Part shown: positions 43,001 to 55,900 of the stretch, one piece after another
Numbering within the stretch: position 1 is the first letter of the stretch
Layout of the letters: each line of letters starts with the position of its first letter
Source: Neurospora tetraspora
Lineage: Eukaryota > Ascomycota > Sordariomycetes > Sordariales > Sordariaceae
Assembly: GCF_033439725.1 (NCBI RefSeq)
Contig: NW_026944393.1
Location: 496,001 to 560,000, forward strand
Length of the DNA stretch: 64,000 nucleotides
Direction: 5' to 3'
Made by a program: the position numbers and the translations under genes
Notes under the pieces: model-generated
Seen by the model: the letters and a program-made list of their open reading frames with translations, nothing else
Told to the model about the DNA's origin: nothing
The model's database searches: none

Positions 43001-44366
43001 CGTGGGGGCAGGTAACAGAGCTTCCATGCCAGCAGCTGTTTCGGTTCCTAGCACTCCCAACCGTAACGTCAATATCAACGGAACGTCTACCCCCAAGCAC
43101 GGCACCCCCAACGGCGCCACGAACGGATACCCGCACGGGCACTCCCACCTCGCTACGCACACTGAAGCCAGCAACAACTTGCTGGAGTCGCCCGCCAACC
43201 TGACTCCGTTGTATAGGGTTAATACGATGGGCACGGGAACGGAACTGGGGAGTCCGACGAGGTCAGTGCCGATGGATATCACGCCTGAGAGGAACAGGCA
43301 GGCTAGGGAGAGGGAGGAGAGGGAGGGGAGGCCGGGTAGTCCGCCTGCGCCTGGGTTTTCCTTTAGGCCAGCTAGGGCGGGGACGGGGACTGGTGAGGAA
43401 CGTCGCGGAAGCGGGCCACAGGACAGTGACCAGCATGATGGCTCCAATGGTGGTCATGGCAACGGTAGTGGCAACAGCGGCAGTGGAGGTATCTCGTTCT
43501 GGAATCCGTTGAAGGGCATGGGGTGGAAGGTCGGTATACCCGGTTTCGGCAAAAACTCGACGCCCTCTCATTCCAGTGGACAACGGCCAGGTAGTTCCGG
43601 TCTAGACAAGGAAGGTGCCAGTGGCAAGGGACACAACCGGAGCATGAGCGCCGGCGTCAACCTGAAGGCACATATCCCGTCACCGCTGGCGGCAGAGGAG
43701 GGAGAGGGATCCTACGGGGTATCACCCGGTATCACACCCTGGGACGTCCCGCTGAGTTCCTCGGTTCAGACCCAGTCCAGCGCCAGCGGTGGTCATGGAC
43801 GCCGCAAGAGTCTAGGCGTGTTCACCACCATTACTGGCGGGAATAAGGGTGAGAGGGAGAAGGTTGATAAGATGGACCGGGAAGTGACGAGAAGGTCATT
43901 ACCTGTTGGACCGCTGCTCGCTACCACCGATGAAGACGACGATCTCAACGGGTCGGCTAACGGCCACTCGGACTACGTAAACGGAAACGGGCACACCCGC
44001 TCCCAATCCAGCTCCACCATCACCGGACTACAAGGTCTCCAACGTCCGCCGCTCATAGTCCCTACCATAATCAACACCCGCCCTAGTGGGGACGAGGAAG
44101 ATAGGCCGGAGTTGGAGGTGTTGCAGCAGCACCAGAGAGACGTAGAAATGGAGAGGGAGAAGGGGCTGCTTGAAAGAGAGAGGGAGCTCCAAAGAGAGAG
44201 GGAAAGAAGCAAGGAAAGGGAGAAGCAACAAATGGAGAGAAGTAAGGAGAGGCAGAGGATGAGTTATCCGAGAATGAGTTGGAGCAGGCTTGGGATGGGA
44301 GGGTTGGCGGGGAGCAGCAGGGGGAGGGCGAATAGTGATATTGCTGAGAGGGAGGAGGAGGAGTAG
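40014..44366 (+). CDS. Large WD40 protein, Dgr2/WDR44-like
   Basis: Exons 40014-40400 and 40527 onward, in frame to 44366, encode 1408 aa. A further likely intron, 40730-40804 (GTACCT...GTGCTGACC...CCCACAG, 75 nt), is a multiple of three and open; splicing would give 1383 aa. The N-terminal 330 residues are Ser/Thr/Pro-rich. About seven WD40 blades follow (ATEFSRDGKYFAAAGKDNVV; VGHSGEVLDLSWSKNNFLLS; DKTVRLWHI; FVTRLAFHPRDDRFFLAGSL; LITAVAFSPDGKTAI; NSVSQIAASFSDDGKYVICG). The arrangement matches yeast Dgr2/YMR102C and animal WDR44, scaffold proteins tied to vesicle trafficking and glucose-analogue resistance. The long C-terminus is low-complexity (Gly/Asn/Ser/Pro) with a final highly charged helix (REREKQQMERSKERQ). 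Scaffolding is inferred; there is no catalytic domain. Confidence 0.88.
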
Positions 44367-44726
44367 GAGTAGGCGGTAGTGGAGGGGTTGGACGGAGGAG
44401 GGAAGTGTTGGAGGAGGAGGGGAAGAGGGAAAGGGGAAGTTAAGTTTGTTCATGATACCACTGCTTTACGCACGAGATACCTACCTAGCCTACTAACTAG
44501 CCTGAGTTTTCAAGTTCAAAGTTTGATACCTTTGTTGGATATTGTTTGGACTTTGGAGAGCAACGGAGAAGAAGTATTAATGGAGCATTGTCAGCGATCA
44601 TCTTTTTCAGGCGACTACTTACATTTGCTTACGGTAGATTTTTCCTCCAGCTTGAACCCGTCCAGCAACGCTTCTTTTGACCGAACACTCGACGACGATA
44701 ACATTGACATCCGTTGCCTGCCTTCC

Positions 44727-44996
44727 TCACCCCAAAAGCCGACTCTGTCGCTCCAGAAATATTTCCCTCGGCCGATCAGTCTCTAGGCTAAGCTTCTTCT
44801 CCGCCATAAAAACCCACCTATCCGTTGGCGTCTTGCGCAGCGTCACCTCCAGTCCTTCTCTTGACACCCGGGACAGAAGAGTCCGCTGGTTGACCAGTTG
44901 GCACCGGAGAAAGAGTGTAGAGGGCGGTTGAACTGGTGGTGATTGCGAGGTATCGTCGAGCAGGCGTACGGCGGTTTACGTGGTATGATACCGTGA
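44727..44996 (-). pseudogene. 5'-truncated fragment of the TIR-like family
   Basis: Read on the minus strand, the segment ending at stop 44729-44727 gives FMAEKKLSLETDRPREIFLE then RQSRLLG. This matches the C-terminus of the decayed gene at 28612-29465 (AEKKLSLEVDRPRVMFLERQ then SRLLG). Upstream the reading continues RCQLVNQRTLLSRVSREGLE as far as about 44980, then meets a stop, and the recognisable SYR and W-C-x-x-E parts are missing. The AT-rich block begins within about 180 nt. So this is a fragment, probably cut off by insertion or rearrangement at the edge of the repeat block. Confidence 0.65.
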
Positions 44997-45456
44997 GTTA
45001 CCTATTTACCTCGCAAGCTCACTTGAGACGCGACAGCGACAGCGACGACAACGGCCGAAATACAAGGTGGCGGACTGGCGGTGGTGGTGGACTTCGTGGT
45101 TTTGCACGTGGACGAGCGGCCGTTCATCTTCTCCTTCTGCTCTCAGGCTTGCTCAAGATCTAAGATAAGGAGCTTGACTTACCGCACTACCCCTTTTGCC
45201 TTGCCGCACTATATTTAATTTGCCGCACTATATGTCAGCTGTTATAATTATAAGCCGTTTTTACATAGAAATTTCAGTATTTTCAATGTTTTTGAACATT
45301 ATGGTGCACCAAGTTAAAAAGGGTACGCCGAATCAATAGGATATGCTAAATTATTTAACAATATTTTTTAATAACATCGTCTTCCGGCGCGCCGGCAGAA
45401 TTGGACTGAAGCGCAGCTGTTATATAGGTCTAGGGTAATATTTCAATTAAAAAAAT

Positions 45457-45703
45457 GAAGATTTGGCGGTCTATTTTAAACGTTAAATTAAATTTTAATC
45501 TTTCTATAAAACTCTAAGTTGAATTTCAATTACTAATTCAAATTTTGGCGGTTTACTTTAAATGCTAAGTTATATCTCAATCTCATAAAAACGAAGACTT
45601 GGCAATCTACCTTAACGCTATATTGAATCTCAATTATAAAAACGAAGATTTGGCGGCCTACTTTAAATACTAAGTTATATTTTAATTTTATTATAAAACT
45701 CTC
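45457..45703. repeat. Tandem repeat, four imperfect copies
   Basis: Four copies of about 50-85 bp each, most starting GAAGATTTGGCGG or a variant (GAAGACTTGGCAA, CAAATTTTGGCGG) and continuing with CTACTTTAAA...TAAGTTATAT...CTCAATT. Differences are mainly C/T and G/A transitions, as expected after RIP. Confidence 0.7.
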
Positions 45704-46260
45704 AAGTTCAAATTGAATAAAAAGTGAAATATGAATGAAAATTTACTAAAAAAGAATTTAGGACTTATAGCGCGGACTCTACTCTAAGTTTTTAGAGAAC
45801 GAGTTTCTTAAGCCTACTCCGAAGGATAGCCCGAGATTAACTTATACCTTAATTTCTTTGCCTTATTGATATTATAGGACTTTTATACATAGATTCCCTA
45901 ATTCGGTCTCCTTCAATTAGTTACCCCCGCAATTAATATATAGTAATTATAATTAGTATTTTACGGTCGCGTTTATAATTTATATTAAAATTAGTATATT
46001 TATTAAAAGGGTATTCGAATTAGTATAAGAGTTTTTTTATTTATTTATTTATTAAAATCTGGGTTTAAGGAATCGAAGTCAGTTAAAAAGTTAAGCGTCG
46101 GGTTAGTAGAATCGAAGTTTTCCGGGAATAAAAGCCGATCCGGACTAATCTTATAAGTAAGGGTATAATTTACCCCTATTTAAATTATAGAATTATTATA
46201 ATTAGTCGTTACTTAGGATTAAGAATAAAATTTATAGGAAGTGAATTTATATAATAGAAT

Positions 46261-46745
46261 TTAATATTAATATAGTAATATAGTAATAATAAAGGTAATA
46301 ATGCTAAATATGATATTAAAAGTAATAAAATATAAAGTAATAAAATAGAAAGTAATAAAATAGAAAGTAATAATATTAAAAATAGTAATATCGACAATAA
46401 TATTGAGAATAATAATATTAAAAGTAATAATATTAAAAATAGTATTAAAGGTAGATAATAATATTAAAAGTAGTATTAAGTAATAATATTGAAAGTATTA
46501 GTATTAAAAGTAATAATATTAAAAGTAATAATATTAAAAATAGTAATATTAAAAATGGTATTAAAGGTGGAGAGTAATATCGAAGGTAGTATTGGAGAAT
46601 AATATCGACGGTAATATTAAGAATAATAATATTAAAGGTGGAGAGTAATATTGAAAGTAGTATTGAGTGATGATATTGAAGGTATTAATATTAAAAGTAA
46701 TATTGAAGGTAACGATAATAAAGATAATAATATTAAAAATAATAA
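46261..46745. repeat. AAT/TAATATTAAAAG-type minisatellite
   Basis: Dozens of overlapping units of AATAATATTAAAAGT and variants (AATAGT, AATATCGA, GGTGGAGAGTAATAT). It is a simple-sequence array with no coding potential. Poly-Ile/Asn frames on both strands are by-products of the repeat. Confidence 0.8.
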
Positions 46746-47794
46746 TATCGAAGATGGGATTAGTTAAGGTAAAGTATATTATAGTAAAAAGAACGATATA
46801 TATATGGTAGAGATAGTAAAATTAGTATTGTAGCCCGAAGGTAAAGTACAGTAAAGCTGGGTATTATTAATATCCTTATTATCCTTATTATTATTATTAT
46901 TTTCGTTATTTTTATCTTCGTCCTTATTATTATTATTATCCTTATTATTAATTACAGTCGAAGATAAAGGTATTAGGTCTAACGCTACCCCTCTTACCGA
47001 AGGTATATTTACCCTTATCGAAGGTACAATTAATAGCTTTATTTAAATTATTTTTCTTTTTCTCTTCCTTCTTCTTTTTATCCTTCTCCTTTTCCAACTC
47101 TTTAATCCTCGCCTTTATTTTAAGAAAATAGTTATCGACGATATAGTAGTTGGGGTAACCGTTAAGGATAAAAATAGGGGTAGAGATAGGAAAGGCCGGA
47201 GGGACGGGGTAATTTATAAAAGTAAGGGTAGGAGTAGGGAGGGCCGGGGGGACGGGATAATTAGAATAACCGGTAAAGGTTTAGAAAGGGTAGGCTAAAG
47301 TAATAGTAATAGAATTATTAAAATTCGGAATAACGGGGCGGTTATAGACTAGGGAAGTAGGACGACGGGTAATATTATTACGGACCCGCGGGATTATAGG
47401 GGTTTCTTTACTAAATATATAATCGAGGGAACCTTCATAAAAATAGGAACGTTAAATAATATTTATAATTAATATATAAATATAAAAATAGATAAAATAT
47501 TTATTTGGGGACAATTCTTTACTTCTCTATACGACTTATAAGGTAAATAGTATTATATATATCGTTACATTATTTGCGAATACTATTATCAGCGGGGACC
47601 TCGCTATTAGAAATTTTTATTAAACCCTATAGAATAAAGTAGACGATATATATTTTAGTACAACCGGGGAAATAAGGGACTTTATCCTTAATATAAACGA
47701 AATACTTTTTACTTTTACCCTTGTTACTTTCAATATAATAATACTTATTTTTTATATAATAAAAGTACAAGCTAATATACAATATACTATATAG

Positions 47795-47795
<1 letters not shown>

Positions 47796-47881
<86 letters not shown>

Positions 47882-47892
47882 ATTATTATTAT
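47796..47892. repeat. (TTA)n microsatellite
   Basis: About 32 consecutive TTA/ATT units with two small interruptions (a GTATTA near 47840 and an AATATT near 47879). Short frames over it (poly-Ile, poly-Asn) are not genes. Confidence 0.9.
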
Positions 47893-50156
47893 CCTCTTTA
47901 TTATCTTCGTCGGGGGTATTATTAGGGAGGGCAATATCGCTAGCGTTATCCTTAGCGTCGTTAGTATTTTAAATATTATAATTAATATATTAAATTACAT
48001 AATATATTATTAAATATTATATAAACGTATAATCTTCTTCTTCTTTACTAAAAGGGTAGTAATTTCGGCGCATTTCTTATTACGCGAAGGGAAATAAACG
48101 CCGGGCGGGGGGACGGGCAATTAAAATTCGCAATTAAAAATAACCGGAATAACCATAATAGCGGGCGTATTAAGGCGGCGGCGTTTAAAGGTAGCGGGGA
48201 CGGGGGTAAGCAATTAACTAAAATTAGGGATAAAATTAATAAATAGAATGAAAGGTTTAAAAGATATTATATTTATATAACGATTATTAAATAAATAAAT
48301 TAATTTAAGAAAGAAGGAAGAAGAAGGAAGGGAAGGGAGAAGGTTAGAATAATTTTAAATAATAAGTAAAATATATCGCTAACGAAGGTACGGGCACGGA
48401 CTATAAAGTACGAAGGTAGGTAGTTATTAAAGTAAATAATTACCTAATCGGTATTTACCAAATAATTACAGTAATAAGGATTAAATAATAAATTTATAAA
48501 CTACTTATTAAAATATATAGCCCGCCAAACAGACTATATACGGCCGAATCGTTTCTAAATAATTAAATAATTTAAATATCCTATTCTAAATCGAACCTTA
48601 TATTTATACTAGTTAAAGCCTCCTCTCCTTCTTCTTCTTCCGTTCCATATTATCGGTCAACGTTCGGTTATGAGTAGTTTTAATACTATATTTTAATATA
48701 TTACCCCCTTCGTAAGAAGGAAATTAATACGCTCTTTTTATTTATTAATCCCTTTTCCCGCCTTTAATACTTCTTCTAAAGAAGAAGTTAATACCATTCA
48801 TTTATCCATTAAGGAGGTTTAGGAACATATAATTTATATCGTCGTCGTTGCTAATTAGAAGGGAAATTAAATATACGTTAAGAGAGATCTCCCTCCTTTT
48901 ACGAAGAAGAAATTAATATACCCTTTTTATTCGTACATAATTTATATTATCGTTATTATTAATTAAAGGGGAGATTAGATATACGTTAGAAAGGAACTCC
49001 TTACATACCCAATAGAATATATATTAGGATAATTTAAGGAAATTCTAATCGAAGCGAAAAATAGAGGCTATAAAATAATACCCTCTATAGTAAATAAATA
49101 ATAAAAATAGTTAACGGTATTGAAATTATACCTATAGAGAAGATAAAAATTTATTAATTATTATTATAAATAATTTTATGGACGACATATTTCTAATTAT
49201 AAATAACGTCATAGTTTAATAATTAGTAAATATATATATTAATTGCCTTATTAGGCATAAAATACCCCGTAAGTAAAGCTTTTATAGCATTATTATTTAC
49301 GTTAATTTTATAATACACTTACATTTTTTATTTGAAGAAATATTTATTTATTCTAGGGAATATTCCTACAACTATATTTTAGCGATTATAGTCCGAATAG
49401 ACCCAATGGATAGCGTATACCCCGACTAGAACATTAAGAAAATTTAAAATAATACCCTCTAATTCCTTTAATTTAAGGATTATTTCCAGCGTTTTAAAAG
49501 TATTAGGCTTTTTTAGGAGTTCGGTAGCCGCCTTTTCATAGAAATTATAATCCGAATTAACCCGGTAGATAAATTAACTATTAATTGGATTTGGAAATAA
49601 AGTATTTATAATTATTTTGCGGTTTAATAAATTAGGTAAATATTATACATATAGAAAAATAGTAAATATATTTAAGAATATTATTAAAGAAGGAGTAATA
49701 GAGAGCCTAAATAATGCTTTTTCTATTATTAAAGGGGAAGGGGTATTAATAAATTAATATACGTAAATATTACGGTTAGCCTTTTCGTTAAACGAATTAA
49801 ATAGTAAAAATTACAGTTAGTTTTTCTATTGAACGAACCGAATAATAAAGACTACTCGAAATTAATAGTCTTAATAATTAATTTATACTATGGCGGTAAT
49901 AGTCAATGAAATTATTATAAGTCGGTTAGCGTATTAAGATTTAGAACGTTTATTATAATATTTATTATAAAAAGAGATAGAAATAATAATAGATAGCCGA
50001 ATTGGCGCTATTAATAATAGAATTAAACGAAGTAACGTTATTAATTGTAGATATTAAAGAATTAATATTATTAGTAACAAAGTTAAATAAATTAGTAATA
50101 TATTTATTTATATTATTATTTAAATCTACGTCCTAGCGAATTATAATTTCGATTTT

Positions 50157-50388
50157 ATTAATTTAGTTGGATTAAGTAAAAATAGTACCGGAAAAGGTTA
50201 TTCCGAAATTAATCCCAACGCGCTCTTTATAAAATAAATTATACTTAGGCCGTCCGTCGGTTACTTTACCGCAGTTAATATAATTAAATTAAGATTCATT
50301 AAAATTTAATTTCCATAGGTTAAAATTTATTAATTTAATTAAATTAGGTAAAAGTAATACTGGAAAAGGTTATTCCGAAATTAATCCC
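50157..50388. repeat. 60-bp direct repeat pair, 172 bp apart
   Basis: 50157-50216 and 50329-50388 share ATTAATTTAGTTGGATTAAG-type sequence through GGAAAAGGTTATTCCGAAAT and TAATCCC. Most differences are transitions. Function unknown; it may be a duplicated piece of a RIP-degraded element. Confidence 0.65.
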
Positions 50389-50969
50389 GAAGATGATAAT
50401 TTTTTGAAAATTAGCCACTTTATTTGTGGCTTTTAATTTGGGCCTTTAATAATTAGAATAATTTTTTAACGTTTAGGGTTTGGGATTTTAAGCGGTATTA
50501 GTATACGCTTGGCTACTCTAATAGGTTAAATACGTATTAGTATTAGGAGCGTTTAAAATTTATCTAGGATTGGGGTTTAGTTTAAAAAGTAAAATATATA
50601 AATTAGCTAATATAAAAGAAAGAAAAGCCATTATTTATAACATATAAGTAAACAGGAAATAGAAATCGGCCGACGTTTATATAGGAACGGGTATTAACTA
50701 TATACGAGCGAAGCCGGCTAAATAGAACCGAAGTGCTTAAAATTAATAGTAGAATTATATTTCCGTTATAAGAATAGGAGTAAGAGTAGGAGTAAGAATA
50801 GGAATAGGAATAGGAGGTAGTATCCGTTAGGGCTACCTTCGAACAATGTTAATATAGCGCTTAAGCTAGGCCTTATTACTTTTTATATATATAGTATTAA
50901 TACTAAAAGGATAGTCGAATATAGTGCTTTATAACGTTTTTACCTTTAAAATAGCTATATATATTAAAT

Positions 50970-52270
50970 TAGGTATAAAATCGTCCTTGGATATATCAAA
51001 AATAGCGATATTTATAGTTGTACCTAGCAACTTATATATTATAATAGTATAAGCGATAGTAATTAGGAATTACTTCTTAATATAGAAAGTAAATCCTTTT
51101 ATATACTTTCGAATGAAACGGAATATAAGTACGATCTTAGTATTAAGGCCTTTATATTCAAAATAGGCCGGGCTATTATAAATAGGGAAATATATTAATA
51201 GTATATGAGGCGGGACTTTTCGAGGTTTAATACCTTAACGCTATATAATGTTGTAAATAGTGCTAATAGTACTATTAACTAAGCCTTTTTTAATTTATAT
51301 ATTTTCTATAAGTATGATTTTAATATTAATAATTAAGGGGAATTGTTTATAAAAATTGCTTACTTTATTAGATTTTACTCTATTAGTTTTATTATTAGTA
51401 TAATTAACATATATTTATATATACGGTATCCCGAATCTTTCTAAATAATTAAGGTTGTATTCCTTAATTTTATCGTTAGTTAGGTATATACATAAGGCAT
51501 TTTTAAAATAGTTGAGATTTTATTCTTTTTTTAGTAGTTTTATCTTTACCTATGTAGATAGGAGATCCTAATATTCCCTTATTAGCCGAGTATATTATAG
51601 ACCTTTAAGTACGTTTTTAAATATTATTTATTCGTTATTACTCTATTAAATAATTTATTATAGTTCGATAGTATAATTAAAAGACTGGTATATAAACCTT
51701 CTAAATATTTCTTCTAGGATAAAGTAGTCGTTGGGTTTTATATTAATTAAAGCCTTCTTTGTAATAGGAGGTAATTAATAGAAATCCCCGATTAAAAGAA
51801 AATTCCGGCCGCTAAAGAATTTATTATTATAGTCCGGAAAACTTTATTAGAGGCGTTGGTTTATATAATATATTATTTTAAGCCTAATTATAGACTTCGT
51901 ATTGATAATAAAGTATTATAGATGACGAAATTATAATTATCAAGATGCGAGGTTATTAGGAGATAAATTTAGTAAGGTTATACTATTCTTAGTAATAGGA
52001 AGATGAAGAAGCGAGTATAGTATAGAGTTATTGATATTATTAGCCGTTATATTAGTAGGAGTAATATGTATAACGATAGAAGGTTTGTTGTGAGTAATAA
52101 TTAATTCTTTAAGCTAGGTAGAAAGTAGGCGAATAATATGTGATTTGCTAGTGTTACTTTTATTATTAAATTATATTTTAAGAGGTTAGAGGTTATTATT
52201 ATAAAGAACCGTTTAATAATAGTCCATAAATATATCGTAAACGAACTATTATTCGGGGTTAAGGTTATTT
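50970..52270 (-). pseudogene. RIP-degraded Pif1-type helicase, Helitron-like relic
   Basis: Minus-strand translation still shows the order of Pif1/Helitron helicase motifs. NLNPE followed by two stops and FVYDIFMDYY lies at about 52266-52205. The degraded Walker A NNKSNTSKSHIIRLL is at about 52167-52120, where several Gly codons (GGN) now read as AAN or AGN. A block like HNKPSIVIHITPTNITANNI comes next (about 52090-52030). SGRNFLLIGDFY, a stop in place of Gln, then LPP is at 51823-51766. The motif VI region FLITIAYTIIIYKLLGTTIN lies at 51069-51010. Stops mostly fall at expected Gln or Trp codons. The 1.3-kb span fits a Pif1 helicase domain. Helitrons carry such a domain after a Rep nuclease; that nuclease was not identified, so the element assignment is inferred. 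Confidence 0.75.
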
Positions 52271-52550
52271 ATAATACTATTCGTTATTTCTTTCGTTTCG
52301 AATATATTAGGATTATCGATCTTTATAAACTTCTAAAAGTCTTGGGCATTTGTTATAAAGCTGTTATATAATTAATAATAGGCTTTTTAATTGTATTCGA
52401 AATCAATAGGACGATGGCTAAATATATTAATATTTTCGTCCGCGCTTATAGGCCGACCCGGGGCTTCCTAAACTATACGTATTTAATTATTTTATTGTAT
52501 ATCTTCTTTTGGTAGAATAATTTCAATATCGTTTTCGGGTATTAGTTTAA

Positions 52551-52963
52551 GAGAAAGTCTTTTCGCACTGCCACGATTGTCTTCAGATACTGTTATCTAA
52601 AATTGAACCAAGTATAATTTAGCCAAACTTACGTCTACGAATACAATAGTAGGGTTAGCAAATTTGTTAATTTTAATTTCATATTACTAAGGCAACATCC
52701 CCCTCATAGCCCTTTATATCCCCACGGTATAAGCAAAAGTTTAATGTTAAAAGTTAATTAGGCTTATCTTTATTGTTCTTTACATTACCAAGGCTACAGA
52801 AGGTATATAATGACAATATGAGTAGCCTTTAGTAGAGGAAAAAAAGACGAAAATTCCAAGCCCCTTTATAAATTATAGGCCTTTAGTTTGGTAGAGTTAC
52901 TTTGGAAAGCATTTTAGATAACAGTGTCTGAAGACAATCGTGGCAGTGCGAAAAGACTTTCTC
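52551..52963. mobile_element. 413-bp MITE, 53-bp TIRs, inserted in the RIP block
   Basis: The TIRs are 52551-52603 and 52911-52963: 53 bp each with one mismatch, both starting GAGAAAGTCTTTTCGCACTG. TAGTTTAA is duplicated exactly on both sides (52543-52550 and 52964-52971), an 8-bp target duplication. The interior has normal composition, with GC-bearing stretches (CAACATCCCCCTCATAGCCC) unlike the surrounding TA-rich DNA, and no open frame. The element lies just upstream (minus-strand sense) of the helicase relic. It shares the 8-bp duplication length with the MITE at 23342 but not its termini. Confidence 0.92.
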
Positions 52964-55900
52964 TAGTTTAAAAGCTTTGTTATAGTAATCGTTATTATAG
53001 TTATATATTTTTCGATACTGGTTATATATTTTAAATTACGAAGTATATTCTACCTTATCGATTGATTTTAAATTACTGTTTATATTATAGGGATGATAGA
53101 GGGCTAATTTAATACGATAAAAATTTTAATAATTAATTATAGTTATATTCCTCTTATATTGTAGTATATATTTGAAAATCCACGGTTCTTTATAGAAATG
53201 CTATAGCCGAATAGATTAATGCGTATAAATATAGAATTAGAAATACGTTAATTCAGCGAATTAGGAATTACGTTATAGATATTTATTATATTAGGTAAAG
53301 TAATTGCAGACTTCGTTATCAATATTTATAGTAAAGTGGTTCTAATCTTCTTAGGGACGATAGTCTATTAATTATACTATACGTATACCTTCGTATAGAA
53401 GTAAACTAAGAAAATAATAATAAACTTCTTAGGTAGATTAATTCTATTTAGTAATTAGTTTATTTATTAGTTTAGTAGCGAAAAATATTAACGGTTTAGT
53501 ATTAGAAATACGAGGAAGAATTTGAGCCGCCAATTATTAATAAGATAGCGATTTAATTTCGGCCTTAGAATAATATTTGACAATATAATAAAATACGGCT
53601 TAAATATTAGTACAAAGCGATACGTCGGTATTAGTTAATTAATTTAATAATATAGTAGGGTTCTAATTATTAATATTAATATTATTACGTATAATATTAA
53701 ATATATTATAAAGGGGGTTGAATTTACGGGTAATATATAGACGGTCGTATATATTGTACGGAAAATTGAAGTAGTATATAAATTTTATAATTATTAAACC
53801 GTCTAAAAGTTTGCAGCGTTATAGATAATATATAGGATTATATTAATACTTCTATATATAATTAATTATACGAAATAGTATAGTAAAGGTAGGTTATTTA
53901 TATTCGTTTATATGGATAGTAAATATATCGCCTTTAATTTGAATTATAGAGGCCGGTCTATAGGGCTCCGGATTTATAACTATAACGTAAATTCCTTAGA
54001 AAATAATAAAAGCGTCCTTACTTTCTAATATTTTTAAATTCTAATATAAGTACGCCTTTATATTAATATAGGCCATAAATATAGGGATTGCCGCGAGGTT
54101 ACTATTTATACCGGTCCTAATAATTAATAATATAGAATTTTAGAATAAGAATTTTACTACGGAATATTTTATATTTTTTTAAAAAATACTATATACTAAT
54201 TATTAGATTATTATAAAAATTTTCCTATATAGTCCTTTTACGTTCGCGTTCGCTACCGTTAAGCTACTTATTATACCGGGGTATAAATTTAATTAATAAT
54301 TTTTAATATAAATGAGCCAGTATAAAAGTAAGAAAAAGAGATAATATACTGAATCTATAAATATATACTTTTAGAACTTATTTTTTAACTTCTTTGTAGG
54401 GCCGAATACTACGTAGAGAATTTATATACTTTATAATAAATTTTAAAATAAATTTAGCTAATTTATACAGCCCTTAAATACGGCCTTGAATTCTTTCAAG
54501 CGGATAGTACTTTGGCTTAAGTTATAATAAACGTAAAAAGAGTTTTTTTAATTAATTTAATTCCGTATTAGGGTATTAAAAGCAATAAAGCGAAACCGGG
54601 TATAGTAAATAAAGTGGTTATCCTTCTATTTTATAGTATATTCAATATATTCCGTATATAATATTTAATATAATCGTTGGGTTATAAAATCTATTTTCCC
54701 TTAGGGGTATAGGGTATGGAATACTTATAAGAATAATAATTATAATCAGTTAAATTCATTTAGGGGGGTAGGCTAGGCGAAGGGCAGTATTTCTATATAA
54801 TTATAGACCTAGCCCTATTTATTATAGTCTAATTATATTAGTTCGGGTTTAAAAGTTACTAAGTTAAATAGGAAACCGAAATTGGAAGGTAGAAGATTTA
54901 GACTAGATATTGGGCCGGCGGGAATTAGAGGACCGGCCGGAATATTTAGAATAACGTTTAAAGCCGAGTTTAAACTATAAACGGGGCCGAAATTAATATA
55001 ATAAAGAGGTGGTTATTTAAATCATTATACTTACTTCTAATTATTCAATGAGTCTATAAATTAGTTAAATTAGGCTCAGTTAATTTTAAAATTTGATATA
55101 GCGGTAATATTTTTATCTTGAATATTATTGATATTATCGTCCTCATTAATTTTAACACTTTTTTTTAACTTCTTAAATATTTAATCGATCGAAGATATTA
55201 CTATTCTCCAGAAATTAGGAAAGGCGGATAGGGTTAACAACGCTATCCCGGTAGCTAGGATAATTCGTTTTTAAGTAATTTAATTAGATTTATATATTAC
55301 GTCTATTAATAAAGTAATTTCGACAAAATTACCATTATATTTATTTTCAATCGCTTATATTCTAGGGGTAAAGTATAATAATATCTAGCTTTTTAAATAG
55401 AAGGGCTAGCCGATTATATATTATACTAATATTTCGAAGAAAGTTAATAATATAGTTACAGTAGCGATATTAAATTCCCCGAATTAGATAAATATTAATA
55501 TAAATATAGACCCGGGTAATTAATTACTCCTGGATATATATAAATATTAATAAGCCGGGATTAATATTACTAAAATGTATAAGATTTTTAACAAAATAAT
55601 AAAGGATATCCCCGGGTCTTCCCTTTTTATACTGATTAATATAATATTTATATATATTGTATATAACTTATAAATCTAATTATTGTTTTTTTTTTTTTAA
55701 TATAGATTATATTCTTTATATTCAATAGTGAATATTATATTATTAAATTTATTTATATAGCCTTCGTTAGCCAGTTTAATTACTTTCTATTAGAGGTTAG
55801 GGTTATAATTAATTATAAAGGGGGAACGCTGTTCTTAAATTAGAAGGGGGGATTAAGAAGAAATATATACTTTCAATTAATAGAATCTTTTAATTAGGGT

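Noticed and set aside
44379-44786. 135-codon plus frame after the WD40 gene
   Set aside because: Lies in the 3' flank and runs antisense into the TIR-like fragment, whose minus-strand reading is the conserved one.
47796-47892. Regular short repeats as a possible CRISPR array
   Set aside because: Simple trinucleotide repeat without spacers, in a eukaryotic genome.
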